Below are positions 29,168 through 38,237 of a stretch of DNA of 38,237 nucleotides, one piece after another. Source of the stretch: UBA922 sp035438805 (GTDB lineage Bacteria; Patescibacteriota; Patescibacteriia; Magasanikbacterales; UBA922). The DNA is taken from assembly GCA_035438805.1 (NCBI GenBank), contig DAORJA010000003.1:1-38237 (forward strand). The letters run 5' to 3'. The notes beneath the pieces are model-generated. The model was given only the letters and a program-made list of their open reading frames with translations. It did not search any database and was not told where the DNA came from. The position numbers were made by a program, and so were the translations under genes. How positions within the stretch are numbered: position 1 is the first letter of the stretch; each line of letters starts with the position of its first letter.

Positions 29168-30073
29168 TTAGGCAAGCTCATCAATACGTTGTCGAAATGA
29201 TTGCAGCTTTTGATTTTCAGGATTTATCATACGAAGATCATGATAACCCTTCTCTGCTAGTGCTTTTTGCTTCAATAGTATAGCTACTTCAGTGAAATTG
29301 TCAAGGTATTTTGGATTTTGTGGCTCAATCTCCAATGCCTGTTCAATAGCCTCAAGCGCAGTTTCATACTGCTTAAGCTCAAAAAGCAAATCATACAATT
29401 TTGCGAAACGAATAGGATTATGTGGATTCACCAATACCGCCTGCTCATAATACTCCACAGCTTTTTCAAGACGACCTTCTTCCTCATACATATCTCCCAG
29501 ACGAAGAAGTGTCTGATCATCAGATGGATTGATCTGCAAAATAAATTGATAGGTTTCTTTCGCTTCAATTAATTGTCCCTGCTTCTGATACACTTCAGCA
29601 AGTCCTTGATATGCATCCGTATTCTTTGATTCTTGACGCAATACCGTTAAGTATTTTTTTTCAGCAGTATCGTAATCTTCGTGATCAAAATCACGTTTTG
29701 CTTCAAGCATTAATTGCTGGATATTCAATTGATGACGAGTTTCCTCTTCAGGAGTGGCATATTTTCTTTTCGATGTGTCATGCATCATTGCACGGCGTTC
29801 GACCAGACCTACCAATCTTCTAAATTTATTTTGAACACTCTTTGCAGCGCTAATAATCGGAGCCATAACAACTACTCGAACACGAGCATGCACTTGTGAA
29901 CTTTTCTGCGCAGCTTTTTTCCGAATAAACTCTTCTTTTTTCTTCTCTTCACGCATATATGGCAAAGACTCAACATTGAGAAGAGTAATCTCATGATAGT
30001 GTCGATAAATAATACTGATAATGACACCAAGAGAAAATACCGCTAAAATAATAGGGATAATAAGAAGCATCAT
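29168..30073 (-). CDS. Membrane-anchored TPR protein
   Basis: The 301-aa protein has an N-terminal transmembrane helix (about 3-23), a basic cytoplasmic linker (about 40-110), then four or five tetratricopeptide repeats (about 125-290; for example YDTAEKKYLTVL, AYQGLAEVYQKQG, LLRLGDMYEEEGRLEKAVEYYEQA). TPRs bind protein partners, so this may scaffold a membrane complex. The start overlaps the tpiA stop in an ATGA, indicating translational coupling. Confidence 0.88.
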   Translation of the reverse strand: MMLLIIPIILAVFSLGVIISIIYRHYHEITLLNVESLPYMREEKKKEEFIRKKAAQKSSQVHARVRVVVMAPIISAAKSVQNKFRRLVGLVERRAMMHDTSKRKYATPEEETRHQLNIQQLMLEAKRDFDHEDYDTAEKKYLTVLRQESKNTDAYQGLAEVYQKQGQLIEAKETYQFILQINPSDDQTLLRLGDMYEEEGRLEKAVEYYEQAVLVNPHNPIRFAKLYDLLFELKQYETALEAIEQALEIEPQNPKYLDNFTEVAILLKQKALAEKGYHDLRMINPENQKLQSFRQRIDELA

Positions 30074-30810
30074 ACAGAGATTACTGAACTCTCGATAATT
30101 TTTTTCAGGCGCATCGCATCAGTCGATGCAGATCCTACCAACACACCATCAATTATCCCATACGATAAGTATGATGCAGCGTTCTTCTCATCAACACTTC
30201 CTCCATAGAGTACTGGAACTATTGCCTTAAAATAAGAATGTATCTCATTTTTAATCAGCGTAATCATACGTTCTGCCTCTGCATTATCACACGCATCTCC
30301 GGTACCGATCGCCCATACAGGCTCATACGCAACAATAATCTGTTCCGTGGTGCTCAGCCCATCAAACAATTTCATAATCTGCTTTTTGACTCGATACTCA
30401 GCTTTCATGTCACTTCGATCTTCTTTAGTTTCACCAATACATACTACTGGTGTAATCTTGGCATCGAGACATGCTTCCATTTTTTTCCGAATAGCATCAT
30501 CTGTTTCTCCAAAAATATATCTTCGTTCAGAATGTCCGACAAGAGCATAGTTTGCTCCCACGTGTTGAAATAATTCGGCTGACGTAGCGCCTGTATATGC
30601 ACCTTTAGGCACCCATGAGACATTTTGTGCGCCTACAGAAACACTCGTGTCCTTCAAAATTTCCTGCACATGAGCAAAGGCAAGGGTATTTGGAAATACC
30701 GTGCATACTGAATCACCTGGCACAGTAATTGTATCTTTGATACGCTCTGCAAGATCAATGCTTTCAGCGTGATCGAGATACATTTTCCAATTTGCAAATA
30801 TATATTTCAT
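30070..30810 (-). CDS. tpiA: Triosephosphate isomerase
   Basis: The 246-aa full-length TIM barrel has catalytic residues N7 and K9 (FANWKMY), H93 (VGHSERR) and E163 (VAYEPVWAIGTG), followed by the phosphate-binding loop segment PVLYGGSVDEKNA and GVLVGSAS. It interconverts dihydroxyacetone phosphate and glyceraldehyde-3-phosphate. It is third in the glyQS operon, 12 bp after the M16 peptidase gene. Confidence 0.98.
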   Translation of the reverse strand: MKYIFANWKMYLDHAESIDLAERIKDTITVPGDSVCTVFPNTLAFAHVQEILKDTSVSVGAQNVSWVPKGAYTGATSAELFQHVGANYALVGHSERRYIFGETDDAIRKKMEACLDAKITPVVCIGETKEDRSDMKAEYRVKKQIMKLFDGLSTTEQIIVAYEPVWAIGTGDACDNAEAERMITLIKNEIHSYFKAIVPVLYGGSVDEKNAASYLSYGIIDGVLVGSASTDAMRLKKIIESSVISV

Positions 30811-30822
30811 AGAAGAAGGAGA

Positions 30823-32088
30823 TCAAAATTTAATCTTTGATTCGTCAGTATTTCCAATAATTGCTAGGCGTGCCTGCTTCCAATTAAATAGTTTTTTTGC
30901 AACGGCTCTAATTTCATCATGGGTAACTGTATCAATTTTTGAGAGGATTTCTTCCGGAGTTTCAATATCTTTTTGAAACAGCATGTGGCGGGCATAATAA
31001 TTTGCCTGCATACTACTGTCTTCAAGCGAAAGCGTAAATGATCCTCTGATATGTGTCTTTGCATCTTCCAATTCTTTCTTGGTTACTCCTTTTTCAACCA
31101 TTTTTTCAATTTCATTTTTAATAACGTCAAGCGCTTTATTAATATTTGTTGCTTCAAGTCCAGAGCGGATAAATGTATAGCCCGTGTCCCTGAATTGATC
31201 AGCTCCTGATCGAACCATATATGCCAATCCTCTGCGTTCACGAATCTGTATAAACAAACGTGAACTCATCGATCCTCCAAGAATAGTATTCATGACAGTC
31301 TGAGCATGCAATCGTTCATCAGTATGTGAAAATGAAGGAAATCCGAGCATCATCTGGACTTGATCTGTAGTCTTATGGTCAATCACGAGACGATCGGTTC
31401 GCTTAGTGGATCCATACACCACAGGTTTGTAGACATTTTTCATTTTTTTCTTGGTCGCAGGTATGCCGAAATATTTCTCTACCAACTGCTTAGTCTCCGC
31501 ATTCATAGCACCCGCAATAACAATCTTCATCGCACTTGCATCATAGTATGTATCACGGTACTTCAGCACATCTTCACGTTTATATTCATGTACATGCTTT
31601 ACGGTGCCTGCAATATCCCATGCAAGAGGACTGCCATTGTAGAGAGACTGTTCGAATACTGAATCAATATGCATGAGCGGGTTATCATTATACATTTTGA
31701 TTTCTTCAGCAATCACTTTCTTTTCTCGCTCCATTTCTTTGGCATCAAAGAGTGAGTTGAAGAGCATATCTGAAAGAATATCAAGAGAAGTTTCCAAAAA
31801 ATTTCCCGCAGCCTTGATGTAATATCCCGTATATTCTTTACTAGTAAATGCATTATACTCAGCTCCCAATCGATCGATTTCACTCGTCAATTTCAATGTT
31901 GTTGGACGCTTTTTTGTGCCTTTAAAAAAAAGATGCTCAATATAATGTGATACGCCATTCAATTTAAATGATTCATATCGCGAACCAACAGGGTACATAA
32001 TTAGCACCGTTGTCGACTGTGCATCTTTGATAGGCACGAGACATACTTCTGCTCCATTATGTAATTGATATCTCTCAAACATATTCAT
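30823..32088 (-). CDS. M16 family zinc metallopeptidase
   Basis: The 421-aa protein has the inverted HxxEH motif HYIEH (H48, E51, H52) and the downstream glutamate in KKVIAEEIK about 76 residues later, plus the C-terminal M16 domain with GGSMSSRLF and RERRGLAYMVRS. The size fits the bacterial PqqL/YmxG-like single-chain type that dimerises. It probably degrades peptides. It begins 6 bp after glyQS ends, so it is in the same operon. Confidence 0.95.
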   Translation of the reverse strand: MNMFERYQLHNGAEVCLVPIKDAQSTTVLIMYPVGSRYESFKLNGVSHYIEHLFFKGTKKRPTTLKLTSEIDRLGAEYNAFTSKEYTGYYIKAAGNFLETSLDILSDMLFNSLFDAKEMEREKKVIAEEIKMYNDNPLMHIDSVFEQSLYNGSPLAWDIAGTVKHVHEYKREDVLKYRDTYYDASAMKIVIAGAMNAETKQLVEKYFGIPATKKKMKNVYKPVVYGSTKRTDRLVIDHKTTDQVQMMLGFPSFSHTDERLHAQTVMNTILGGSMSSRLFIQIRERRGLAYMVRSGADQFRDTGYTFIRSGLEATNINKALDVIKNEIEKMVEKGVTKKELEDAKTHIRGSFTLSLEDSSMQANYYARHMLFQKDIETPEEILSKIDTVTHDEIRAVAKKLFNWKQARLAIIGNTDESKIKF

Positions 32089-32094
32089 GCGTGG

Positions 32095-33408
32095 TTAACT
32101 ATTTATTTTCGAAGAAAAATACGCGATAAGCTCGTCAATTTTCACACGTTCTTGGGTCATTGTATCACGGTCACGAACAGTCACACAACGATCATCTTTG
32201 GTCTCATAATCCACGGTTACACAATACGGAGTCCCAATCTCATCATGTCGACGATATCGCTTTCCTACACTTCCTGATTCATCATAATCAGATCTGAAAT
32301 GTTTCAAAAGTGCTTCGTGAATGGTATGCGCTTCTTCAGCAAGTCCATCCTTTTTCATCAATGGCAATACAGCGATGTGATATGGCGCAATTGCCGGCTT
32401 CAAATGCAATACTACACGTGTATCCCCTTCTTTCACTACCTGTTCTTCATACGCAGACACAAGCACTGCAAGCAGTGTTCGGTCCACTCCAAATGAAGGC
32501 TCAATCACATGCGGAATTATCTTTCGCTTGTTATCATCAGGATCAGTATATTCAAGCGACTGCTTTGAATGTGCTTCATGTTGTTTCAAATCGTAGTCTC
32601 CACGATATGCAAGACCCCATAATTCTTTTTGTCCAAAAGGAAAATCAAACATAATGTCGACCGTGCGTTTCGAATAATGGGCTCGCTCATCAGCAGGAAC
32701 TTCAAAATCATGCATAGAAGCAATTTTGATTCCCAATGCTTCAGCAAAAGTATAGGTATCTTTGAGCCAGGCTTCAAACAATTTCTCCCAATCAGATTCT
32801 TCAATAAAATATTCAATTTCCATTTGCTCGAATTCAAGTGTTCGGAAAATAAAATTCCCTGGCGTAATTTCATTACGGAAGGCTTTACCGATTTGTGCAA
32901 TTCCAAAAGGAAGTCTTTTTCGGCTCGTATTTGCAACGTGCTTAAAATTCACAAACATTGCCTGCGCAGTTTCTGGACGTAAGTAGACTGCATTCGCACT
33001 CTCTTCTGAAGGACCTACAAATGTTTTGAACATGAGATTAAATTGTTTTGCAGGAGTCCAATCTTTTTTACCACACGTAGGACAATTTTTTGCAGTGTCT
33101 ACATGATCAGCACGAAAACGACCATGACAATTTTTACACTCAACCAAAGGATCGTTGAAGGTTGCGACATGTCCGCTTGCTTCCCACACTTTTGGATTCA
33201 TGAGTATTGCTCCGTCAAAGGGAACCATATCAGGGCGGCTCTCAACAAATTTTTTCCACCACAAGTCTTTGATATTTTTCTTCATTTGAGCACCGAGTGG
33301 ACCGTAATCCCACGCATTAGCAAGACCCCCGTAAATATCACTCCCAGGAAAAATAAAACCCCTGCGTTTGCATAATGATATAAGTGCTTCCATGATATCT
33401 TGAGACAT
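32095..33408 (-). CDS. glyQS: Glycyl-tRNA synthetase (alpha2, class II)
   Basis: The 437-aa single-chain GlyRS is of the archaeal/eukaryotic and Gram-positive type rather than alpha2beta2. It begins with RRGFIFPGSDIYGGLANAWDYGPLG (motif split over two lines of the fold), followed by a zinc ribbon with C91, C94, C109 and C112, motif 2 FRNEITPGNFIFRTLEFEQ and motif 3 PSFGVDRTLLA, then the anticodon-binding domain (LKPAIAPYHIAVLPL). It heads a four-gene operon (M16, tpiA, TPR) and is preceded by a T-box leader. Confidence 0.97.
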   Translation of the reverse strand: MSQDIMEALISLCKRRGFIFPGSDIYGGLANAWDYGPLGAQMKKNIKDLWWKKFVESRPDMVPFDGAILMNPKVWEASGHVATFNDPLVECKNCHGRFRADHVDTAKNCPTCGKKDWTPAKQFNLMFKTFVGPSEESANAVYLRPETAQAMFVNFKHVANTSRKRLPFGIAQIGKAFRNEITPGNFIFRTLEFEQMEIEYFIEESDWEKLFEAWLKDTYTFAEALGIKIASMHDFEVPADERAHYSKRTVDIMFDFPFGQKELWGLAYRGDYDLKQHEAHSKQSLEYTDPDDNKRKIIPHVIEPSFGVDRTLLAVLVSAYEEQVVKEGDTRVVLHLKPAIAPYHIAVLPLMKKDGLAEEAHTIHEALLKHFRSDYDESGSVGKRYRRHDEIGTPYCVTVDYETKDDRCVTVRDRDTMTQERVKIDELIAYFSSKINS

Positions 33409-33423
33409 AGAGAGAAAATTGAA

Positions 33424-33449
33424 TAAAAAAAGACCACACTAATGGTCTT
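33424..33449 (-). terminator. T-box-controlled terminator
   Basis: AAGACCA pairs with TGGTCTT around a short loop and is followed by TTTTTTT on the minus strand. Its first two bases (AA) overlap the antiterminator CCCAA, so the structures compete. Confidence 0.8.
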
Positions 33450-33585
33450 GGGCCCCGATGCTCGAGAGCGGCGGGGGGTTCCACCCAAGTTCTCCACTCT
33501 TTTGTAAGAGGTTAGAGCACTTTTTTACCTTATATAAGCCAAAAGTTCAAAGAGAGCCACCTCTTATCATTACCCTGACTTATGA
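33424..33585 (-). promoter_or_regulatory. T-box riboswitch (tRNA-Gly sensing) before glyQS
   Basis: The leader has the T-box bulge GGGTGGAACC (consensus GGGTGGNACC). The N is A, matching discriminator U of tRNA-Gly. Antiterminator helices TTGGG/CCCAA and CCCCG/CGGGG flank the bulge. The stem I base is TAAGAGGT/ACCTCTTA (33559-33566 on one side). It is shorter than textbook stem I. GGC triplets occur at 33556-33558 and 33538-33540, but I cannot assign the specifier with certainty. Uncharged tRNA-Gly would favour read-through to glyQS. Confidence 0.8.
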
Positions 33586-33591
33586 ATAGAT

Positions 33592-33621
33592 AGTATACGT
33601 AAAAGTATCGCACTTTGTCAA
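33592..33621 (-). promoter_or_regulatory. Sigma70-type promoter of the glyQS operon
   Basis: TTGACA (33616-33621) and TATACT (33592-33597) with an 18-bp spacer on the minus strand. The predicted start is near 33585, which places the whole T-box in the leader. Confidence 0.8.
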
Positions 33622-33645
33622 TAAAACAAGCAGCAAGCTAGACCT

Positions 33646-36600
33646 CTATTTTCTAAGTTTACCTACCCATGAGAACATATCTTCCACATTGCTAAAAATT
33701 ACTTGAAACACTGATTGTTCTTTTTGAGGAGTGAGGATAGTAATTGTTTTTGAAATACCTGTATTACCTGAAGAATCAATGCTTTCCACAACAAACTGGT
33801 ATACCGTGCCAGGTTCAAAATTAGTAACTACTACGACATGCTTCTTGGTATAATTTTGATCAAGAGTGGTGCTCGCACTAAATTCAGTACCATCTGCCGC
33901 AAATCCTTTGCGATAAAATAACCTACTTGTTGATAATTCATTAGTTTGCCATGAAATAATAATCTGAATTTTCTCTTTTCCACCAGGCACAATTGCAGAA
34001 TCAGTTTGTATCTGGGAAATCACTGGAGCCAAATCTTCTCCTTCAGTACTAAAGCCCTTGATCATTTTACTCGAGATATTATTACCCGTATCAGTTCCAA
34101 GTAATTCCACATCATAGAGAACTCCAGCTTCAAAGCCCCCTGCTTTAAGAATATGCTGAGTAGAAAGTCCTGCATCTCTCACTGTTTGTCTTGCATCAAC
34201 TTGTGGCACTCCATTTCTATAGGGCGTATACGTCAATGCTGAATCAGTAGGGACCGTAGTCGTCCACGAGAACGTAACTTCTTCTGGAGACAGTACGGTC
34301 ACTTTATAATTCGTAATTTCATTGGCTTCAGGTCTAGTTCTAAAAATAAAATCTTGAGATTTTGTTTCAGAACCTGTTTGTGTGCGAGAAACAACACGGT
34401 AGTGATAAAGCGTATCAGGAAGAAGACCTTTTACTTCCACTACATGCCCCGTACGTGAAGCTGTAGGCTCTCCTACAGTCTGGCTATACGTCCGACCAGA
34501 TAAAAATTCTCCTTCAGGAGCAAACTCCACGAGAGAGTTAGAATTTTTATCAGTAGTCCAAGAAACAGTCGCATAATTTGATCCAGCGTCAACGAGAGGC
34601 TGTCCACCAATAATTGGCAATGGCAAAATACTCGACAATTCTTCAATGATCTTGGCCTGTCCGAGAAGTGAAGATTCAAGTACACCCACACTAATACGTC
34701 CTGCAAGACTTTTGATAATCTGACCAGCTTTCTCAATAGTAGAGAGGAATAATTCTTCTGCAGCATCAGAGACCTCCGCAGTTGGTTCTTCGCTAATTGC
34801 CTCAGTACTCGAAGCAATTTCTTCGGCTAGAGAAATAGTCGTAAATGATCCTGTCATTCCCGTGCTTCGATTACCAGACGCATCAATCGAGCTTACTCGA
34901 TAAAAATACGTAGTTTCAGGAGTTAATTCAATCAAATCAATTGAGTGTACTTGTGCATTTTCTAGATCAAGCGAACCACGGCCATAGTCAGTCGTTTTTC
35001 CAAATTCTACCAAAGTGTTTGCGCTTTCACTGGTATTCCAATTAAGCGTAGCAGCATCTGAAGTGATATTAGTGACAGTCACATTAGAAACTGTCGGAGC
35101 AGTTCGATCAATTGGAGTTCCTCCCCCACCACCACTCGATGGTACAGTAGCAGATCCTTGGGCCACGCCCTGCGCACGTGCTGTTTCTTCTCGCAGTAAT
35201 ACTTCACTTTCTTCAGACAGCGTTTCAAGTGTAGTAAATGTATATTCAGATGATGTAGAGGTATTTCCGCTTGAATCTGCTGATACTACAATAAAATAAT
35301 ATTGAGTCGAGGTTGCAAGATTGCTTAGAGTAATTGCATGTTCACGATTATACGTAGACACAAAATCACTTAATTCTGTATACACAGAAGCTGTAGTGCC
35401 AAAATGAACCCGTCCGGTAGCACCCTCATCAGTTGACCACACAATCAACGCTTCATCATCAGTCACGACAGTTGAAGTGACATTTGAAATAACAGGTACA
35501 ACATTGTCAGGAGGCGGGGTACTATCAGCAACTCCTTGATTATATGCAATTTGCTCTCGTAATCTCACCTCACTTTCTTCAGATAATTGCTCAAGCGTAG
35601 TAAATGAATGTTCAGTAGAAGTACTGATATTCCCACTCACATCTGCAGATACCACAATATAAAAATACTCAGTCGAGGTGCTTAATTCACTCAAAACAAT
35701 TGCATGGTTCTGGTTATAAGTAGAAACTAAATCACTGGAATCAGTATACACAGAAGTAGTGGTACCATAATACACTCGCCCTGTTGTACCTTCATCAGTC
35801 GACCACACAATCAACGCTTCATCATCAGTCACCACACTCGAAGTTACATTGGTGATGACAGGTGGAGTATAATCGGCGCTATCAGTGGTAGTAACACTGA
35901 ATTGAAGAGCACTTGATATATTGCCATCAACATCAGCAACCTGCATGCTCAAATAGTAGGCAGTACCTGGAAGAAGTCCGGTGAGTGTATAATTATGGTC
36001 CGTATTCAAATTATTATTCGCCGAAATAGAGCCATACGAAAGACTCGTACCATAATTAATACTAGAAGTTGCGGTCTCATCAGTACCAAACGTAATCACA
36101 AGTGACGTATCAGATACCACAACATCATTCTCTGAATCAAAAGTAATAACTGGCGCGGCAAGATCACCTGTAGTCTGGAAACTATAATATTCATGTTGCC
36201 CTTCAATAGTATTCTTATCCGTAACTGAACCAGACTGGACATAGTAATAATACGTCGTATTTGGTGAAAGCGAAGGTAAGGTTACTTCATGTGATGATAC
36301 AGTAAGAGGAGACCCCACAGTAGACGATGCAATAAAACTCGACGAAGTAGAAAAAATCACATATGAATCACTTTCCTGGTCTGTAGTCCAAGTAACTCTT
36401 GCCTGGGTATTACGAATTTGATCTGTCGAAACATCGGAAATTACTGGTCCTGACAGAGTAGTGAAGGAATATCCATTTGGCGCTTGAGTTCCAATTCCTT
36501 CATTACCATCAGGATCAAGAGATCGCACACGATAATAATATGTAGTATTCGGGAGAAGATTCGTGAGAGCCACCGTGTGGACACCAAGACCTGCGGCATT

Positions 36601-38237
36601 ATTTCGCATAGTAGTAAGACCAACGGTATCAGCAGAACTAAAATCGCCACCTTCTTCAGTAATATAATCAACATAGGAATCAGACACCTCATCAGTCTCC
36701 CAGGTGATAGTGAGAGAGTTTGAGCCAACAGAACTCGTAGTCACATTAGAAATAGTCGGCGACGAAACATCAGTCCCACCTGTTCCATTTGGATCATCAG
36801 AGACCACTGTTGAAAATGCCGAAATATTCCCATCATCGTCTTCTGCAGTAACCTTATAATAGTACGTTGTTCCAGTATCAATATCTGTATCAAGATAATA
36901 ATTAATAATACGTGATACTTGAGTGGCAATTTCAGTATAATTAGTACCATCAGACGAACGATAAATCGCATATTGTGCAAATCCAGGAGTCGGATCATCA
37001 ATAATTTGCCACGCAATAAATTCTCGCCACTCCGCGGTATCAGAATTTGAAATATCCTTATAAAATAAATTTCCAGGAATCTGGGGCGTATGCGCAGATG
37101 AGATAGCGCCAGCTGCAGAAATATTTCCGTACGCATCCATTACCTGATAATAGATCGTTGTTCCTCCTGTACCCAAATTCCATGTTGAAGTTGCTGTATA
37201 TGGAATCCATGTACCAGAACTTCCATTCAACCCATCAGAAGACAGATCACTATCATTTGATAACTTCATCTGTAATCCAGCCATCGTATCATCAGTAACG
37301 CTAATCGAAAGCGTATTAGTAACTGTACTTCGCCCATCAATAATGATGGTTGGTAGAGGGTCTGTAGTATCCAGCACAAACGTATTCGACTCGTCCACCC
37401 CAATATTATTTGCGGCCTCAGAGTCATTTGCCCGAAGACGGATTTTAAAATTACTACCATTATACTGATTGTTATATGAACTTGTAGGAGTCCATGTTAC
37501 AGAATAACTTGTATACTGAGTTGTTGAAGCTACATTCACAGAAACACTGGGGCCAAAGGTGCCACTCAAACTTGAAGTTGCCGCCGTTGCCCACACTTCA
37601 TTTCCTGCACTAGCACAACTTGCTGTGCAATACTGAAGAGTGACTCCGACAACACCAGCCGTAGCACCAGTTGCACTATCAATATCTCGCACATCATAAT
37701 TCACTGTTACGGTGCCACTAGAGGTGCTAGAAACAGTATTGGTAATCGTAATTTCCGGTGGTGCATTCACGACATAGGTAAGAGTGCTCTGTGCAAGGGT
37801 TGGCGTACCTGTGCCATCAGACTCCAAAAACACTTTGTACTGAATCCAACGATCACTCACTCCATCAGTCAAAGCAGCCGGCATGGACTGCGCCCCAGTA
37901 CTATCAGTAAAATAAGTAGCACTCGTTCCATCAGGACCCATCCATGAAGTAAAGCTTGAATTATCTGCACTTGTTCGCACTTGAAATTTAATTACGGTGC
38001 CAGTTGGAGTAGTACCGGTCCAAGATACTGCAGCAAGCACATTAGTATCATCTTCCGCATTAAATGCATTTGAAGCAAGTGAACCGGAAGTCAGATAGCT
38101 ATGATACGTAAACGTAACACTGCTAAGCGTAGGCGTGAATGATGCATTCGCTGTAGTAAGAAATAATTTATACCGATAATATCGTTTTCCATTCAAAGAT
38201 CCAGGCAATGCAGTATTAGAAGTCGTAAAATACGTAC
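33646..38237 (-). CDS. Giant fibronectin-III repeat surface protein (partial, N-terminus outside window)
   Basis: The frame is open to the window edge, so the visible 1530 residues are the C-terminal part. The protein is Ser/Thr-rich and mostly beta: first Ig/PAP-like sandwich segments, then about eight or nine Fn3-type repeats of 90-115 residues ending in the typical TTYYYRV and GNISTSTEHSFTT patterns. Two adjacent Fn3-plus-linker units (ITNVTSSVVTDDEALIVW to LSEESEVRLRE) are near-identical, as is their DNA (around 35420-35460 and 35795-35835). No LPXTG, PEP-CTERM or C-terminal membrane anchor is visible. It is probably an adhesion or host-contact protein; the attachment mode lies in the unseen N-terminus. 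Confidence 0.9.
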   Translation of the reverse strand, partial: TYFTTSNTALPGSLNGKRYYRYKLFLTTANASFTPTLSSVTFTYHSYLTSGSLASNAFNAEDDTNVLAAVSWTGTTPTGTVIKFQVRTSADNSSFTSWMGPDGTSATYFTDSTGAQSMPAALTDGVSDRWIQYKVFLESDGTGTPTLAQSTLTYVVNAPPEITITNTVSSTSSGTVTVNYDVRDIDSATGATAGVVGVTLQYCTASCASAGNEVWATAATSSLSGTFGPSVSVNVASTTQYTSYSVTWTPTSSYNNQYNGSNFKIRLRANDSEAANNIGVDESNTFVLDTTDPLPTIIIDGRSTVTNTLSISVTDDTMAGLQMKLSNDSDLSSDGLNGSSGTWIPYTATSTWNLGTGGTTIYYQVMDAYGNISAAGAISSAHTPQIPGNLFYKDISNSDTAEWREFIAWQIIDDPTPGFAQYAIYRSSDGTNYTEIATQVSRIINYYLDTDIDTGTTYYYKVTAEDDDGNISAFSTVVSDDPNGTGGTDVSSPTISNVTTSSVGSNSLTITWETDEVSDSYVDYITEEGGDFSSADTVGLTTMRNNAAGLGVHTVALTNLLPNTTYYYRVRSLDPDGNEGIGTQAPNGYSFTTLSGPVISDVSTDQIRNTQARVTWTTDQESDSYVIFSTSSSFIASSTVGSPLTVSSHEVTLPSLSPNTTYYYYVQSGSVTDKNTIEGQHEYYSFQTTGDLAAPVITFDSENDVVVSDTSLVITFGTDETATSSINYGTSLSYGSISANNNLNTDHNYTLTGLLPGTAYYLSMQVADVDGNISSALQFSVTTTDSADYTPPVITNVTSSVVTDDEALIVWSTDEGTTGRVYYGTTTSVYTDSSDLVSTYNQNHAIVLSELSTSTEYFYIVVSADVSGNISTSTEHSFTTLEQLSEESEVRLREQIAYNQGVADSTPPPDNVVPVISNVTSTVVTDDEALIVWSTDEGATGRVHFGTTASVYTELSDFVSTYNREHAITLSNLATSTQYYFIVVSADSSGNTSTSSEYTFTTLETLSEESEVLLREETARAQGVAQGSATVPSSGGGGGTPIDRTAPTVSNVTVTNITSDAATLNWNTSESANTLVEFGKTTDYGRGSLDLENAQVHSIDLIELTPETTYFYRVSSIDASGNRSTGMTGSFTTISLAEEIASSTEAISEEPTAEVSDAAEELFLSTIEKAGQIIKSLAGRISVGVLESSLLGQAKIIEELSSILPLPIIGGQPLVDAGSNYATVSWTTDKNSNSLVEFAPEGEFLSGRTYSQTVGEPTASRTGHVVEVKGLLPDTLYHYRVVSRTQTGSETKSQDFIFRTRPEANEITNYKVTVLSPEEVTFSWTTTVPTDSALTYTPYRNGVPQVDARQTVRDAGLSTQHILKAGGFEAGVLYDVELLGTDTGNNISSKMIKGFSTEGEDLAPVISQIQTDSAIVPGGKEKIQIIISWQTNELSTSRLFYRKGFAADGTEFSASTTLDQNYTKKHVVVVTNFEPGTVYQFVVESIDSSGNTGISKTITILTPQKEQSVFQVIFSNVEDMFSWVGKLRK

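Noticed and set aside
1..38237. CRISPR array or cas genes
   Set aside because: No regularly spaced direct repeats or Cas motifs were seen; the repeats present are palindromes, tRNA copies and Fn3-coding repeats.

Overview
The window looks like a chromosomal segment of a Patescibacteria (CPR, Parcubacteria-like) genome. This is inferred from a moderately AT-rich sequence, mostly weak Shine-Dalgarno signals, tRNA genes that often lack an encoded CCA, small DUF1189, DUF1761 and LUD-family proteins, and a giant fibronectin-III surface protein. The standard bacterial code fits, since TGA, TAA and TAG all end genes. The lineage within CPR cannot be fixed from the sequence alone.

Layout. (1) 1-8.7 kb holds housekeeping and hypothetical genes: a DEAD-box helicase (partial), a small G+C-rich ORF, tRNA-Trp, typA, a glutathione S-transferase-like gene, DUF1189, ribosomal protein L33 (55 aa), DUF1761, a Pro/Ala-rich coiled-coil protein, a LUD protein and a coiled-coil protein. 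(2) 8.86-26.86 kb is an integrated element of about 18 kb. (3) 26.9-29.2 kb is a tRNA-rich stretch with Val, Tyr and Thr(TGT) genes, an O-methyltransferase, a Bcp-type peroxiredoxin, a GIY-YIG gene and two tRNA remnants broken up by small palindromic insertions. (4) 29.2-33.6 kb is a compact operon, glyQS, M16 peptidase, tpiA and a TPR protein, preceded by a sigma70-type promoter and a T-box leader. (5) 33.6 kb to the end is the C-terminal part of a very large Fn3-repeat protein.

The main discovery is the 18-kb element. Its two ends carry complementary halves of a single tRNA-Thr(GGT) gene: the 3' half at 8828-8869 and the 5' half at 26850-26887. Joined at the shared 7-bp TTACCAT, which is exactly the anticodon loop, they rebuild a perfect cloverleaf. 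The element has therefore split an essential-type tRNA gene, and an intact, compensatorily diverged tRNA-Thr(GGT) lies just inside its right end. It carries three different tyrosine recombinases (two at the left, one at the right), a complete Type III restriction-modification pair, and a transcription unit with an unusual DNA-handling and division-like set: an FtsK-type motor without a gamma domain, a free-standing FtsK gamma domain, an FtsZ homologue that has lost the tubulin G-box but keeps the T7 loop, a PD-(D/E)XK-like protein, a membrane NERD protein and several zinc-ribbon proteins of unknown role. I read this as an integrative element with its own segregation, transfer or host-division-modulation module. 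The function is inference; the boundaries and family assignments are direct readings of the sequence.

Nearly all genes in the element are transcribed leftwards in tight array. The three recombinases, the split FtsK and the replacement tRNA suggest how it may enter a host: site-specific integration into the anticodon loop, tRNA rescue, then maintenance.
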